Shown: piece by piece, positions 31,889-42,200 of the stretch | Position numbering within the stretch: position 1 is the stretch's first letter | How the letters are laid out: every line of letters begins with the position of its first letter | DNA from: Bacillus rubiinfantis | GTDB lineage: Bacteria > Bacillota > Bacilli > Bacillales > Cytobacillaceae | Direction: 5' to 3' | Length of the DNA: 64,000 nt | Assembly (NCBI GenBank): GCA_000752035.1 | Contig: CCFE01000010.1 | Span: 121,768 to 185,767, forward strand | Translations under genes and position numbers: made by a program | The notes under the pieces: model-generated | The model's input: the letters and a program-made list of their open reading frames with translations, nothing else | Database searches by the model: none | What the model was told of the DNA's origin: nothing

Positions 31889-33970
31889 TTATTCGCCTTT
31901 ATTTTTTTTAATAATTTCTTCAGAGATAGATTTTGGAACTTCTTCGTAGTGATCAAAGTGCATTGTAAATACGCCGCGGCCTTGAGTGCTTGAACGAAGT
32001 GCAGTTGCATAACCGAACATTTCTGAAAGTGGAACCATTGCACGTACAACTTGAGCGTTTCCGCGCGCTTCCATACCTTCTACACGTCCGCGTCTTGCCG
32101 TAATTTGCCCCATAATATCTCCGAGATATTCCTCTGGAATTACTACTTCGACTCTCATAACTGGTTCAAGAATAACCGGTTGACATTTAGATGCAGCAGC
32201 TTTTAGCGCTAATGATGCAGCAATCTTAAATGCCATTTCAGATGAGTCTACATCATGGTATGATCCATCAAATAATCTTGCTTTGATATCAACCATTGGG
32301 TAGCCAGCAAGTACCCCACGCTCTAGTGCATCTTTCAAACCTGCTTCAACAGCCGGAATGTATTCACGCGGTACGACACCACCGACAATACCATTTTCAA
32401 ATTCAAAGCCTTTACCTTCTTCATTTGGTGAGAACTCAATCCATACATCACCATATTGACCACGACCACCAGATTGGCGTGCAAACTTACCTTGTACTTG
32501 CGCGGAAGCACGGAATGTTTCACGATATGCAACCTGTGGCGCACCAACGTTTGCTTCAACTTTAAATTCCCGTTTCATCCGGTCAACGATAATATCGAGG
32601 TGTAGTTCACCCATACCAGCGATAATAACTTGTCCAGTTTCCTGGTCAGTATGAGCACGGAATGTCGGGTCTTCTTCTTGAAGCTTTTGTAGTGCAGTAG
32701 ACATTTTATCTTGGTCTGCTTTTGATTTAGGTTCAACAGATAGTTGAATTACTGGCTCAGGGAATTGCATAGATTCTAAGATAACTGGACTCTTATCATC
32801 ACAAAGAGTGTCACCAGTAGTTGTATCCTTTAAGCCAACAGCTGCAGCGATATCACCGGCATAAACCTTGGTAATTTCCTGGCGGTGGTTAGCGTGCATT
32901 TGTAGGATACGACCAACGCGTTCTCGCTTTCCTTTGGTAGAGTTTTGGACATATGATCCAGACTCTAAAGTACCAGAATACACACGGAAGAACGTTAGTT
33001 TACCAACATACGGGTCTGTCATAACCTTAAATGCAAGTGCAGAGAATGGCTCATCGTCATTTGAATGCCGCTCAACGACTACTTCCTCATCCCCAGGTTC
33101 ATGACCTTTGATAGATGGGACATCTAATGGAGATGGAAGATAATCAATAACAGCGTCAAGCATCGGTTGTACACCTTTGTTTTTAAAAGCAGAACCACAT
33201 ACTACTGGATAGAATTCAACATTTACAGTACCCTTGCGGATAGCGGATTTTAACTCGTCAACTGAGATTTCTTCGCCACCTAAGTACTTTTCCATTAATT
33301 CTTCATCTAGTTCAGCAACTGCTTCAACCAACTTTTCGCGGTATTCTTCAGCTTGAGCTCTGTATTCTTCAGGAATTTCAATCTCTTCTACATCAGTTCC
33401 AAGGTCATTGCCATACATTCTAGCTTTCATTTCAATAAGGTCAATAATACCCTTGAATTGATCTTCAGCACCGATTGGTAACTGAATTGGATGAGCGTTT
33501 GCTTGTAGACGCTCATGTAATGTTTTTACAGAATATAAGAAATCTGCACCGATTTTATCCATCTTATTGACAAACACAACGCGTGGTACACCGTAAGTTG
33601 TAGCCTGACGCCAAACTGTTTCAGTTTGTGGTTCAACACCTGATTGAGCGTCTAGAACAGCAACCGCACCATCAAGCACACGCAATGAACGTTCAACTTC
33701 AACTGTGAAGTCTACGTGTCCTGGGGTATCAATGATGTTAACACGGTGATTCTTCCATTGTGCTGTTGTCGCAGCAGATGTAATGGTGATACCGCGTTCT
33801 TGTTCTTGCTCCATCCAGTCCATCTGTGAAGCACCTTCATGTGTTTCACCGATTTTATGAATTTTACCAGTGTAATAAAGGATACGCTCAGTGGTCGTAG
33901 TCTTACCGGCGTCGATGTGTGCCATGATGCCAATATTACGAGTCTTTTCTAAGGAGAACTCTCTTGCCAT
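31889..33970 (-). CDS. fusA: Elongation factor G
   Basis: A 693-residue translocase GTPase with domains I-V. G motifs are AHIDAGKTT, DTPGHVDFT and NKMDK; the G' insert and domain IV sequence GGVVPREYIPAVEAGLKDA are present, as is domain V IMGQITARRGRVEGME. GGAAGGAG precedes the ATG. It lies between rpsG and tuf in the str operon. Confidence 0.99.
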   Translation of the reverse strand: MAREFSLEKTRNIGIMAHIDAGKTTTTERILYYTGKIHKIGETHEGASQMDWMEQEQERGITITSAATTAQWKNHRVNIIDTPGHVDFTVEVERSLRVLDGAVAVLDAQSGVEPQTETVWRQATTYGVPRVVFVNKMDKIGADFLYSVKTLHERLQANAHPIQLPIGAEDQFKGIIDLIEMKARMYGNDLGTDVEEIEIPEEYRAQAEEYREKLVEAVAELDEELMEKYLGGEEISVDELKSAIRKGTVNVEFYPVVCGSAFKNKGVQPMLDAVIDYLPSPLDVPSIKGHEPGDEEVVVERHSNDDEPFSALAFKVMTDPYVGKLTFFRVYSGTLESGSYVQNSTKGKRERVGRILQMHANHRQEITKVYAGDIAAAVGLKDTTTGDTLCDDKSPVILESMQFPEPVIQLSVEPKSKADQDKMSTALQKLQEEDPTFRAHTDQETGQVIIAGMGELHLDIIVDRMKREFKVEANVGAPQVAYRETFRASAQVQGKFARQSGGRGQYGDVWIEFSPNEEGKGFEFENGIVGGVVPREYIPAVEAGLKDALERGVLAGYPMVDIKARLFDGSYHDVDSSEMAFKIAASLALKAAASKCQPVILEPVMRVEVVIPEEYLGDIMGQITARRGRVEGMEARGNAQVVRAMVPLSEMFGYATALRSSTQGRGVFTMHFDHYEEVPKSISEEIIKKNKGE

Positions 33971-34018
33971 CTAAGTCTTTCTCCTTCCTAGTATAAAAGT
34001 ATTTTTTGGGAATATATT

Positions 34019-34489
34019 TTACCAACGATAATGAGCAAATGCTTTGTTAGCTTCTGCCATTTTATGCGTATCTTCACGTTTTTTCACTGATGCACCAGTA
34101 TTGTTTGCTGCATCCATGATTTCATTAGCAAGACGCTCTTCCATGGTTTTTTCTCCACGAAGACGAGCGTAATTAACTAACCAGCGAAGACCAAGTGTTG
34201 TACGACGGTCAGGACGCACCTCAACTGGAACTTGGTAGTTTGCACCACCGACACGGCGTGCTCTAACTTCAAGAACTGGCATAATATTTTTCATTGCTGC
34301 TTCGAAAACTTCCATTGGCTCTTTGCCAGCGCGTTCACGAATGATATTGAATGCTGAATAAAGAATTTCTTGAGATTTACCTCTTTTTCCGTCAATCATC
34401 ATTTTATTGATGAGGCGTGTAACTAATTTTGAATTGTATAGCGGATCAGGTAACACATCTCTTTTTGCTACAGGACCTTTACGTGGCAT
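34019..34489 (-). CDS. rpsG: 30S ribosomal protein S7
   Basis: A 156-residue S7 that nucleates head assembly. MPRKGPVAKRDVLPDPLYNSK and ARRVGGANYQVPVEVRPDRRTTLGLRWL are conserved. The ATG at 34489 is chosen for the AAAGGAGG upstream; the frame extends to 34507 but the extra codons lie in the ribosome-binding region. Confidence 0.98.
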   Translation of the reverse strand: MPRKGPVAKRDVLPDPLYNSKLVTRLINKMMIDGKRGKSQEILYSAFNIIRERAGKEPMEVFEAAMKNIMPVLEVRARRVGGANYQVPVEVRPDRRTTLGLRWLVNYARLRGEKTMEERLANEIMDAANNTGASVKKREDTHKMAEANKAFAHYRW

Positions 34490-34529
34490 GTTTCTTCCTC
34501 CTTTCAAAGAAGCTCAAAAATTAGGTTGA

Positions 34530-34952
34530 TTACTTCTTAGCTGCTTTAGGTTTCTTAGTACCGTATTTTGAACGGCCTTGCATGCGGTTATTTACACCAG
34601 CTGTGTCAAGCGCACCGCGAACGATATGGTAACGTACCCCTGGTAAGTCTTTTACACGTCCGCCACGAATAAGAACTACACTGTGTTCTTGCAGGTTGTG
34701 GCCAATACCAGGAATGTATGCAGTCACCTCAATACCATTTGTCAAACGTACACGCGCATATTTACGCAATGCTGAGTTTGGTTTCTTTGGTGTCATCGTA
34801 CCAACACGAGTACATACCCCGCGTTTTTGTGGAGATGATAGGTTAGTCTGAGATTTTTTAAAGCTATTATAGCCTTTATTTAGTGCAGGAGATTTTGACT
34901 TCTCTGCTACCGATTGACGTGGTTTACGCACTAATTGGTTAATTGTAGGCAT
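34530..34952 (-). CDS. rpsL: 30S ribosomal protein S12
   Basis: A 140-residue S12 at the decoding site. The PKKPNSALRK loop has the wild-type lysine at the position where streptomycin-resistance changes occur, and HNLQEHSVVLIRGGRVKDLPGVRYH is intact. It follows rplGB by about 100 bases, starting the str operon. Confidence 0.98.
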   Translation of the reverse strand: MPTINQLVRKPRQSVAEKSKSPALNKGYNSFKKSQTNLSSPQKRGVCTRVGTMTPKKPNSALRKYARVRLTNGIEVTAYIPGIGHNLQEHSVVLIRGGRVKDLPGVRYHIVRGALDTAGVNNRMQGRSKYGTKKPKAAKK

Positions 34953-35056
34953 GTTTGTTTCCTCCTTTCAATTTTGATAAGCCCACACATCCAGGTGGTT
35001 CATTTTTTTGCAAAAACAAAGTTCTTGCAGATCAAACAATCTACAAAAAACAGTTT

Positions 35057-35305
35057 TCAACGAATTATAGCAACAGCTGCAGCACCCACCTGTATTTTAC
35101 ATGCTTTCCCTAGCTTTTTCATAGAGTCAACATAAGAAATTGGAACATCCCGTTCGCTTGCTTCCTTTATCACTTGCGCTATTACCTTTTGGTCAGCGTC
35201 AACAGCAATAATCAGCTCGTGAACGTTTCCCTCTTGAAGTGCTTTCACCGCTTGTTTTGTTCCTATAACAACTTTGTGTGCCTGTAATACTTTTTCATAA
35301 GACAT
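35057..35305 (-). CDS. rplGB: L7Ae-family K-turn-binding protein
   Basis: An 82-residue L7Ae/L30e-fold protein corresponding to B. subtilis YbxF. Typical parts are VVIGTKQAVKALQEGNVHELIIAVDAD and ISYVDSMKKLGKACKIQVGAAAVAI. B. subtilis YbxF binds K-turn RNA and is thought to act on ribosomes, but its role is poorly defined. It lies between rpoC and rpsL with its own promoter. Confidence 0.93.
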   Translation of the reverse strand: MSYEKVLQAHKVVIGTKQAVKALQEGNVHELIIAVDADQKVIAQVIKEASERDVPISYVDSMKKLGKACKIQVGAAAVAIIR

Positions 35306-35350
35306 TACTGATATCCTCCAAAGTATCAGGTGTATAGGAGCACCTTTGAT

Positions 35351-35379
35351 ATATTACCATCTTGGAAATTAGATGTCAA
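35351..35379 (-). promoter_or_regulatory. rplGB/str operon promoter
   Basis: On the minus strand TTGACA (35374-35379) and TAATAT (35351-35356) are 17 bases apart, about 45 bases upstream of the rplGB start and directly beyond the rpoC hairpin. Confidence 0.75.
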
Positions 35380-35399
35380 CATCAGTTTTGATTTTTTTC

Positions 35400-35438
35400 T
35401 TTAAATACGGTACTTGCAAGGTAGCAAGTACCGTATAA
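35400..35438 (-). terminator. Probable terminator after rpoC
   Basis: A perfect 13-bp inverted repeat, ATACGGTACTTGC and its complement, with a 6-base loop lies 9 bases beyond the rpoC stop codon. The following T run is short (TTTAAAG), so it may terminate partially or stabilise the rpoC 3' end. Confidence 0.65.
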
Positions 35439-35446
35439 AAGTTTAC

Positions 35447-38400
35447 TTATGTCGTAATTGGTTCTTCAGATGTAGTATCTCGAAGTACTGGTTCTGCTTT
35501 GCGGTAACGTTGCATTCCTGTTCCTGCTGGAACGAGTTTACCAATGATTACATTTTCTTTTAGACCGAGCAATTCATCGCGCTTACCTTTAATTGCCGCA
35601 TCAGTAAGAACTCTTGTTGTTTCTTGGAATGAAGCAGCAGATAGGAATGAGTCTGTTTCAAGTGATGCCTTGGTAATACCAAGCAATACCGGACGGCCAG
35701 TTGCTGGTAATTTACCGGCCAATAATGCCTTTTCATTGGCATCGGTAAATTGGTGAATATCCAGTAATGTACCAGGTAATACATCCGTTTCACCTGCGTC
35801 GCTTACGCGGACTTTCCGCAGCATTTGCCGTACCATTACTTCAACGTGTTTGTCACCAATTTCTACCCCTTGCATACGGTATACCTTCTGTACTTCACGC
35901 AGTAAGTACTCCTGAACAGAGATTACGTCTTTTACCTTTAGCAGTTCCTTCGGATCAATAGAGCCTTCCGTTAATTCATATCCTGGTTCAACATGATCCC
36001 CTACAGCAACTTTTAACCGTGCTGTATAAGGTGCGTTGTATGTTCTTGTTTCTACTTCACCTTGAACGACAATCTCATGCTGACGGTCGCGGCCTTCATT
36101 TAAGCCGACAACCACGCCTTCAATCTCAGAAATAACTGCCTGCCCTTTAGGATTACGCGCCTCAAAGATTTCCTGGATACGCGGTAAACCTTGAGTGATA
36201 TCGTCTCCAGCAACACCGCCGGTATGGAATGTACGCATTGTTAACTGTGTGCCTGGTTCACCAATCGACTGCGCAGCGATAATACCAACTGCTTCACCAA
36301 CCTCAACTTCTTGACCAGTCGCAAGGTTGCGGCCATAACACTTCTTACATACGCCATGACGGGTATTACATGTAAATGCTGAACGAATTTTCACCTCTTC
36401 AATACCTGCTGCGGTAATCGCTTCGGCAAGATCCTCGGTGATCAATTCATTTTCTCGAACCAAAATTTCGTTCGTTTCAGGATGCTTAATTGTATTACGC
36501 GCATAACGGCCATTTAAACGCTCTTCTAATGTTTCAATTATTTCTGTTCCATCTTTTAATGCACTGATGGAGAAACCGCGGTCCGTTCCGCAATCATCTT
36601 CACGGACAATAACATCCTGCGCAACATCAACAAGACGACGGGTTAAGTAACCAGAGTCCGCTGTTTTCAACGCTGTATCCGCCAAACCTTTACGAGCCCC
36701 GTGAGTGGAAATAAAGTACTCTAATACCGTTAGTCCCTCACGGAAACTTGATTTAATTGGAAGTTCAATAATCCGCCCAGCTGGGTTCGCCATCAAGCCG
36801 CGCATCCCTGCAAGCTGAGTAAAGTTAGATGCGTTACCACGGGCACCAGAATCACTCATCATAAAGATTGGGTTTGTTTTATTCAATGACTTCATCAATT
36901 TGCCTTGAATCGTATCCTTTGCCTGGCTCCAGATGGAGATAACACGATCATAACGTTCATCTTCAGTAATTAGACCACGTCTAAACTGCTTTTGTACGTT
37001 ATCCACTTTACCTTGCGCATCGTGTAAAATCTGTTCCTTTTCACCGAGAACGACAATGTCGGCTACCCCAACGGTAATCCCTGCTTTAGTAGAATATTTA
37101 AATCCAAGGTCTTTCATCCGGTCGAGCATTTTCGACGTTTCTGTTATCTTGAAGCGTTTGAACACTTCTGCAATGATATTTCCAAGAACTTTCTTTTTAA
37201 ACGGATCAACCAACGGCATACTTTGAATTTTCGCCTTAATATCTTCACCTTTATCTACGAAATATTTCTCAGGAGTTTTCTCCTCAAGATTACTCTTCGT
37301 AGGTTCATTAAGGTAAGGGAAAGATTTTGGAAGAATTTCATTAAAAATAAGTTTACCTACTGTTGTTATGAGCAGCTTATTATTTTGTTCTTCCGTAAAT
37401 GTTTCGTTTTTCAATGAGCCGGCATGCACAGCTACACGTGAATGGAAATGTACAAAACCATTTTGATAAGCCAGAAGCGCTTCATCTGTATCTTTAAAAA
37501 CCATACCCTCGCCGACAGCGCCTTCTCGTTCCAATGTTAAGTAATAGTTACCTAAAACCATGTCCTGAGACGGAGTAACTACCGGTTTACCATCTTTAGG
37601 GTTTAGAATGTTTTGAGCAGCAAGCATGAGCAACCGTGCTTCAGCCTGAGCCTCTGATGATAGAGGCACGTGAACAGCCATCTGGTCACCGTCGAAGTCC
37701 GCATTATACGCCGTACATACAAGTGGATGGAGTCGGATTGCTCTTCCTTCTACAAGTGTTGGTTCAAATGCTTGGATTCCTAATCTATGCAATGTTGGGG
37801 CACGGTTTAACAATACTGGGTGTTCTTTAATAACATCTTCCAGCACATCCCATACATCTGGAGAAACTCTTTCGATTTTACGCTTAGCCGATTTAATATT
37901 ATGTGCTAAGCCCTTTTCGACAAGCTCTTTCATAACGAATGGTTTAAATAATTCCAAGGCCATTTCCTTTGGAAGTCCGCATTGGTACATTTTTAAGTAT
38001 GGACCGACAACGATAACTGAACGGCCTGAATAGTCAACACGCTTACCTAACAGGTTTTGACGGAAACGCCCTTGCTTACCTTTCAACATGTGCGAAAGTG
38101 ATTTTAACGGACGGTTACCAGGTCCGGTTACCGGACGGCCACGACGACCATTATCAATCAAGGCGTCAACAGCCTCTTGAAGCATGCGCTTTTCGTTTTG
38201 GACAATAATGCTTGGAGCACCTAAATCTAATAAACGTTTTAAACGGTTATTACGGTTAATCACACGACGGTATAAATCATTAAGATCGGAAGTCGCAAAT
38301 CTTCCACCGTCTAATTGAACCATCGGACGAAGTTCTGGAGGAATAACAGGCAGTACGTCGAGTACCATCCATGAAGGCTCATTTCCAGAATTACGGAAAG

Positions 38401-39043
38401 CCTCCAAGACTTCAAGACGCTTAATCGCACGAGTGCGTCGTTGACCTTGTGCTGTTTTTAATTCCTCTTTTAAAATATCTACTTCTTTATCTAAATCAAT
38501 ATCAGAAAGGAGGCGCTTAATCGCTTCTGCACCCATGGAGGCTTGAAATTTGTTTCCATACTTTTCGCGATATGCCCGATACTCTTTCTCAGATAGTAAC
38601 TGTTTCTTTTCAAGAGCTGTGTCGCCTGCTTCTGTTACCACATACGAAGCAAAATAAATAACTTCTTCTAATGCTCTTGGAGACATGTCTAAGACTAGTC
38701 CCATGCGGCTAGGGATCCCTTTAAAGTACCAGATATGCGAAACAGGAGCTGCTAGTTCTATATGCCCCATTCGTTCACGGCGGACTTTCGCGCGTGTTAC
38801 TTCGACCCCGCAGCGATCACAAACGACACCTTTGTAACGTACACGCTTGTATTTACCACAGTGACATTCCCAATCCTTCGTTGGACCGAAAATTCTTTCA
38901 CAAAATAAACCGTCCTTCTCAGGTTTTAATGTACGATAGTTAATCGTTTCTGGTTTTTTGACCTCTCCATATGACCATGAACGGATTTTATCCGGTGAAG
39001 CAAGGCCAATTTTCATATACTCAAAATTATTAACGTCCAGCAA
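35447..39043 (-). CDS. rpoC: RNA polymerase beta' subunit
   Basis: A 1198-residue beta' subunit. The N-terminal zinc motif (CHCGKYKRVRYKGVVCDRC) is present, the catalytic magnesium site NADFDGDQM is intact, the bridge helix and trigger loop regions contain GARGNASNFTQLAGMRG and GEPGTQLTMRTFHTGG, and the second zinc site is CNTRHGVCKKCYG. The start is TTG at 39043 with GGGAGGT 7 bases upstream, giving the B. subtilis N-terminus; the longer frame to 39193 is in the intergenic region. Confidence 0.98.
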   Translation of the reverse strand: MLDVNNFEYMKIGLASPDKIRSWSYGEVKKPETINYRTLKPEKDGLFCERIFGPTKDWECHCGKYKRVRYKGVVCDRCGVEVTRAKVRRERMGHIELAAPVSHIWYFKGIPSRMGLVLDMSPRALEEVIYFASYVVTEAGDTALEKKQLLSEKEYRAYREKYGNKFQASMGAEAIKRLLSDIDLDKEVDILKEELKTAQGQRRTRAIKRLEVLEAFRNSGNEPSWMVLDVLPVIPPELRPMVQLDGGRFATSDLNDLYRRVINRNNRLKRLLDLGAPSIIVQNEKRMLQEAVDALIDNGRRGRPVTGPGNRPLKSLSHMLKGKQGRFRQNLLGKRVDYSGRSVIVVGPYLKMYQCGLPKEMALELFKPFVMKELVEKGLAHNIKSAKRKIERVSPDVWDVLEDVIKEHPVLLNRAPTLHRLGIQAFEPTLVEGRAIRLHPLVCTAYNADFDGDQMAVHVPLSSEAQAEARLLMLAAQNILNPKDGKPVVTPSQDMVLGNYYLTLEREGAVGEGMVFKDTDEALLAYQNGFVHFHSRVAVHAGSLKNETFTEEQNNKLLITTVGKLIFNEILPKSFPYLNEPTKSNLEEKTPEKYFVDKGEDIKAKIQSMPLVDPFKKKVLGNIIAEVFKRFKITETSKMLDRMKDLGFKYSTKAGITVGVADIVVLGEKEQILHDAQGKVDNVQKQFRRGLITEDERYDRVISIWSQAKDTIQGKLMKSLNKTNPIFMMSDSGARGNASNFTQLAGMRGLMANPAGRIIELPIKSSFREGLTVLEYFISTHGARKGLADTALKTADSGYLTRRLVDVAQDVIVREDDCGTDRGFSISALKDGTEIIETLEERLNGRYARNTIKHPETNEILVRENELITEDLAEAITAAGIEEVKIRSAFTCNTRHGVCKKCYGRNLATGQEVEVGEAVGIIAAQSIGEPGTQLTMRTFHTGGVAGDDITQGLPRIQEIFEARNPKGQAVISEIEGVVVGLNEGRDRQHEIVVQGEVETRTYNAPYTARLKVAVGDHVEPGYELTEGSIDPKELLKVKDVISVQEYLLREVQKVYRMQGVEIGDKHVEVMVRQMLRKVRVSDAGETDVLPGTLLDIHQFTDANEKALLAGKLPATGRPVLLGITKASLETDSFLSAASFQETTRVLTDAAIKGKRDELLGLKENVIIGKLVPAGTGMQRYRKAEPVLRDTTSEEPITT

Positions 39044-39180
39044 GGGGCCTACCTCCCTTAAATTTGAAGAAATCGTCATTTTCACAACGATCACTTCTAA
39101 TCTAACTCTAGCTATGATAGATGAATAAACACCGAGGCGATATGGGTATTTCCCCACATAGTCCTGTAAAGCAAGAGGTT

Positions 39181-39210
39181 CTAGCGCACACACATCCGAG
39201 TGTGCACTAG
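39181..39210 (-). other. Strong hairpin between rpoB and rpoC
   Basis: CTAGTGCACAC and GTGTGCGCTAG (minus strand) form an 11-bp stem with one G-U pair and an 8-base loop, 12 bases after the rpoB stop. No T run follows, so it is not a simple terminator. It could be a processing or stability element within the rpoBC transcript. Confidence 0.55.
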
Positions 39211-39222
39211 AACGTGCTTTTA

Positions 39223-42200
39223 TTATTCTTTCGTTGCAACTTTCTCAGATTCCATGGCTGGTGCATCGTTTACAATGTTTAATGTATCAACTTGCTGCAG
39301 GTCATCGTCTTCATCCATATCCCGCATTTCAATTTCCTCTTCATCACCGGAAAGAATTTTGACATCCATTCCGAGACTTTGAAGTTCTTTAATTAATACT
39401 TTAAATGATTCTGGAACACCAGGTTCAGGTACATTTTCACCCTTAACAATAGCCTCATAAGTTTTCACCCGACCAACAACGTCATCTGACTTGACGGTTA
39501 GGATTTCTTGAAGCGTATAGGCAGCACCGTATGCTTCAAGTGCCCAAACTTCCATTTCACCAAAACGCTGACCGCCAAATTGTGCTTTCCCACCAAGTGG
39601 CTGCTGGGTAACAAGTGAGTATGGACCAGTAGAACGGGCATGCAATTTATCATCAACCATGTGTGCTAATTTAATCATATACATGACACCGACTGAAACC
39701 CGGTTATCAAATGGTTCACCTGTGCGGCCATCATAAAGGATTGTCTTGGCATCACGGGCCATACCAGCTTCTTGAATTGTAGCCCAAACATCTTCCTCAC
39801 GAGCACCATCGAATACTGGTGTAGCAACATGCAGACCTAATTGTCTTGCTGCCATTCCTAAATGAAGTTCAAGCACCTGCCCGATATTCATCCGTGATGG
39901 AACCCCGAGTGGATTTAACATGATATCAACCGGTGTACCATCTGGCATAAATGGCATATCCTCTTCAGGTAAGATTCTGGAGATAACCCCTTTGTTACCA
40001 TGACGCCCAGCCATTTTATCCCCTTGATGAATTTTTCGTTTTTGAACGATATATACACGTACAAGCTGGTTGACACCAGGAGGTAGTTCATCACCATCTT
40101 CACGGTTAAACACTTTTACATCATGAACAATTCCTTCCCCGCCATGCGGTACACGAAGCGAAGTGTCACGAACTTCACGTGCTTTTTCGCCAAAGATAGC
40201 ATGTAATAGTCGTTCTTCAGCAGTCAGTTCTGTTACCCCTTTAGGTGTAACTTTACCAACGAGTAAATCACCGTCTTTTACCTCTGCACCAATACGAATA
40301 ATTCCACGTTCATCTAAATTCCGTAATGCGTCTTCACCGACGTTTGGAATATCACGGGTAATTTCCTCAGGTCCAAGCTTTGTATCACGGGACTCTGATT
40401 CATATTCTTCAATGTGAATTGAAGTATAAACATCATCTTTTACCAGGCGTTCACTCATGATGATGGCATCTTCATAGTTATAACCATCCCATGTCATGAA
40501 GGCTACGAGCACATTCCGTCCAAGAGCTAATTCACCCTTTTCCATTGATGGCCCATCAGCAAGGATTTCGCCCTTCACCACGCGGTCGCCAACCTTAACA
40601 ATCGGCCGTTGATTATAGCAAGTACCTTGGTTTGACCGAACAAATTTCAGCATCCGATATTTGTCGAGGTCTCCCTTAACTTCTTGTCCACCTACTTCAG
40701 TCACACGACGGACCCATACTTCACGCGCTTCGACATGCTCAACGATTCCTGGATGCTTACAAATAACCGCTGCGCCAGAATCCTTACCTGATACATATTC
40801 CATTCCTGTACCAACAATTGGAGCTTCTGGCTGCATAAGCGGAACTGCCTGCCGCTGCATGTTTGCACCCATTAAGGCACGGTTTGAGTCATCATTTTCA
40901 AGGAACGGAATACAAGCAGTAGCTGCCGATACAACCTGCTTTGGTGATACATCCATATAGTCAATCCGTTCGCGTTTCACAGCGGTGTTTTCGCCGCGGA
41001 AACGGGCCACTACTTCCTCGTCAAGGAAAGCTCCTTCTTCATCAAGACGAGAGTTAGCCTGAGCAACTACATAGTTGTCTTCTTCGTCTGCTGTTAGATA
41101 GTCAATTCGATCAGTTACCTTTCCTGTATCAGGATTGACGCGGCGATATGGTGTTTCGATAAAGCCAAAGCGGTTAACCTTCGCATACGTTGATAAGGAG
41201 TTAATCAAGCCGATGTTCGGGCCTTCTGGCGTTTCAATTGGACACATCCGCCCATAGTGAGAATAGTGAACGTCACGAACTTCCATGCCTGCACGTTCAC
41301 GGGTTAACCCACCAGGTCCCAGTGCAGATAGACGACGTTTATGGGTAAGTTCAGCCAATGGATTGGTCTGGTCCATAAACTGCGATAATTGTGAGCTTCC
41401 AAAAAACTCTTTAATTGACGCAATAACCGGTCGGATATTAATTAATTGCTGCGGAGTAATGGTTGCTGTGTCCTGAATGGACATCCTTTCACGCACAACA
41501 CGCTCCATCCGGGATAATCCGATACGGAATTGATTTTGCAGCAACTCACCAACAGAGCGCAGTCGTCTGTTTCCTAAGTGGTCGATATCGTCTGTATCCC
41601 CTACCCCATGGAGGAGGTCGAAGAAATAACTAATCGAAGCAATGATATCCGCTGGCGTAATATTTTTAATTGGTTCAGGAACATACGCATTCCCTAATAT
41701 ATTAATAACCTTTTCGTTTTCATCTCCGGGAGCATAAATTTTGATCGATTGAAGCAAAATCTCATCTTCTACGACGCCGCCAACCGGATGATATGTTTTA
41801 AAGTTTATATCTTTTTCAAGTGCCGGTAGGATTCTGTCAAGGTTTCTCCGATCAAGGATTGTTCCTTTTTCAGCAATAATTTCACCTGTTTCAGGGTCTA
41901 CCAGTGTTTCTGCTAAACGCTGATTGAATAAGCGATTCTTGATATGGAGCTTTTTGTTAATCTTGTAACGTCCTACATTTGCTAAGTCATAGCGCTTAGG
42001 ATCAAAAAAGCGGGATACTAGCAAGCTCCGCGCATTTTCAACGGTTGGAGGTTCACCAGGACGAAGGCGCTCATAAATTTCAAGTAAAGCCTTATCTACG
42101 CCTTCTGTATTGTCTTTTTCCAAAGTATTGCGTAAATACTCATTATCACCGATTAACTCGATAATTTCTTGGTCAGAACCAAACCCTAATGCACGCAAAA

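Noticed and set aside
34750..34830. Possible streptomycin-resistance change in rpsL
   Set aside because: The lysine in PKKPNSALRK is the wild-type residue.
41280..41420. Possible rifampicin-resistance changes in rpoB
   Set aside because: The pocket residues in SSQLSQFMDQ, THKRRLSALG and nearby are the wild-type ones.
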